Of a DNA stretch of 53,328 nt, positions 53,008-53,328 are shown piece by piece. Under the pieces are notes generated by a model. The model did not search any database. It was given only the letters and a program-made list of their open reading frames with translations, and was not told where the DNA came from. Position 1 is the stretch's first letter. Each line of letters starts with the position of its first letter. The translations under genes and the position numbers were made by a program. Source of the DNA: Candidatus Jordarchaeia archaeon (GTDB taxonomy: Archaea; Asgardarchaeota; Jordiarchaeia; Jordiarchaeales; Jordiarchaeaceae). Location: positions 7,824-61,151 of the forward strand of contig JAHAWU010000004.1 of the NCBI GenBank assembly GCA_018383815.1, written 5' to 3'.

Positions 53008-53328
53008 ACTATTCCCATCATTTCAAAGGAGGGATCTGGAAAATTTCCATCACACAAAAATGGATATGTATTTATAATTTTAAACGTTTTCCTTTTGAAC
53101 TTTCCTCTCAAAAATATCATTCCAACAAATCATTTTTAAGGATATGTTACCCCTTTTAAAAACAAGAAAATAATATGTGTGTCACATAGTTGTTACAAAA
53201 CCATAGAGGTTGTCCCATAATTCTTCTAGGCTCTTTTTATGTTGCTCTGGAGGTGCAAGGGAACCCGTCTTAGGTATGTAGTTTTCCTGGTTATTGTTTG
53301 TTTATGCGGGGGTTGTTTTGGATAAGCG
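53008..53328. other. Right-edge region; possible C-terminal fragment of a minus-strand gene
   Basis: On the minus strand a 39-codon open stretch (53301 down to TGA 53184-53182) encodes a plausible protein end (KTGSLAPPEQHKKSLEELW, then DNLYGFVTTM). It has no start codon and is closed upstream by TAA at 53304-53302, close to the window edge, so it could be a final exon, a frameshifted end, or chance. The rest of the region is AT-rich without recognised features. Confidence 0.25.

Overview
The window comes from an archaeon, most likely a TACK-group lineage such as a Bathyarchaeota relative (inference). Archaeal/eukaryal-type genes include aIF1A, aIF2-beta, NMD3, Rio1, a Dim2-like KH protein, archaeal DnaG, type II methionine aminopeptidase, archaeal CoaD, short PurA, tRNA G10 methyltransferase and archaeal PheS/PheT. 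Promoters look like TATA boxes and some starts look leaderless. No phage, IS or CRISPR was seen.

Layout. 1-440 is the 3' end of 23S rRNA, followed by about 1.1 kb of G/T-rich DNA holding a GC-rich island that may be a structured RNA. 1.6-4.9 kb: HAD phosphatase, PfkB kinase and an MtnA-like isomerase. 4.9-10.3 kb: PaaK-like ligase, twin winged-helix proteins, an M20-fold protein that has lost metal ligands, and an amidohydrolase. 10.3-15.8 kb: DnaJ-type zinc protein, MTA phosphorylase, canonical MtnA, D-aminoacylase. 16-20.2 kb: APH-like kinase, PfkB kinase, P-loop kinase, PRPP synthetase. 20.2-29.9 kb: a hairpin-rich repeat, a three-intron tRNA-Tyr, DUF1512, map, coaD, pheS-pheT, a nicotinamidase-like hydrolase, an XRE regulator and purA. 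30.3-43.7 kb: two radical SAM genes, prs2-trmG10-rnz, UPF0200/0201, AAA ATPase, dnaG, a Toprim protein, tyrS and ahcY. 43.8-52.8 kb: double Lrp regulator, metG, TatD, then a translation/ribosome-biogenesis block. A three-intron tRNA-Leu lies at 52.8-53.0 kb.

Main discovery. Four protein genes (PflX-like radical SAM, tyrosyl-tRNA synthetase, adenosylhomocysteinase, sugar-phosphate isomerase) are each interrupted by a 30-43 nt insertion containing an in-frame stop. The insertions lie beside or inside conserved motifs, or at a conserved N-terminal segment. In three of them the flanks fold into a bulge-helix-bulge (BHB) motif: a 4-bp central helix, two 3-nt bulges on opposite strands and an inner hairpin. 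Cutting after the second nucleotide of each bulge restores both the frame and the family consensus. The fourth fits less well. The same geometry predicts one of the tRNA-Tyr introns. The simplest reading is that the tRNA splicing endonuclease also splices several mRNAs in this organism.

Metabolic theme. Genes of S-adenosylmethionine and nucleoside by-product recycling recur: MTA phosphorylase, two MtnA-family proteins, adenosylhomocysteinase, two radical SAM enzymes, two PRPP synthetases and two PfkB kinases. These are spread over several operons, so a joint pathway is inference.
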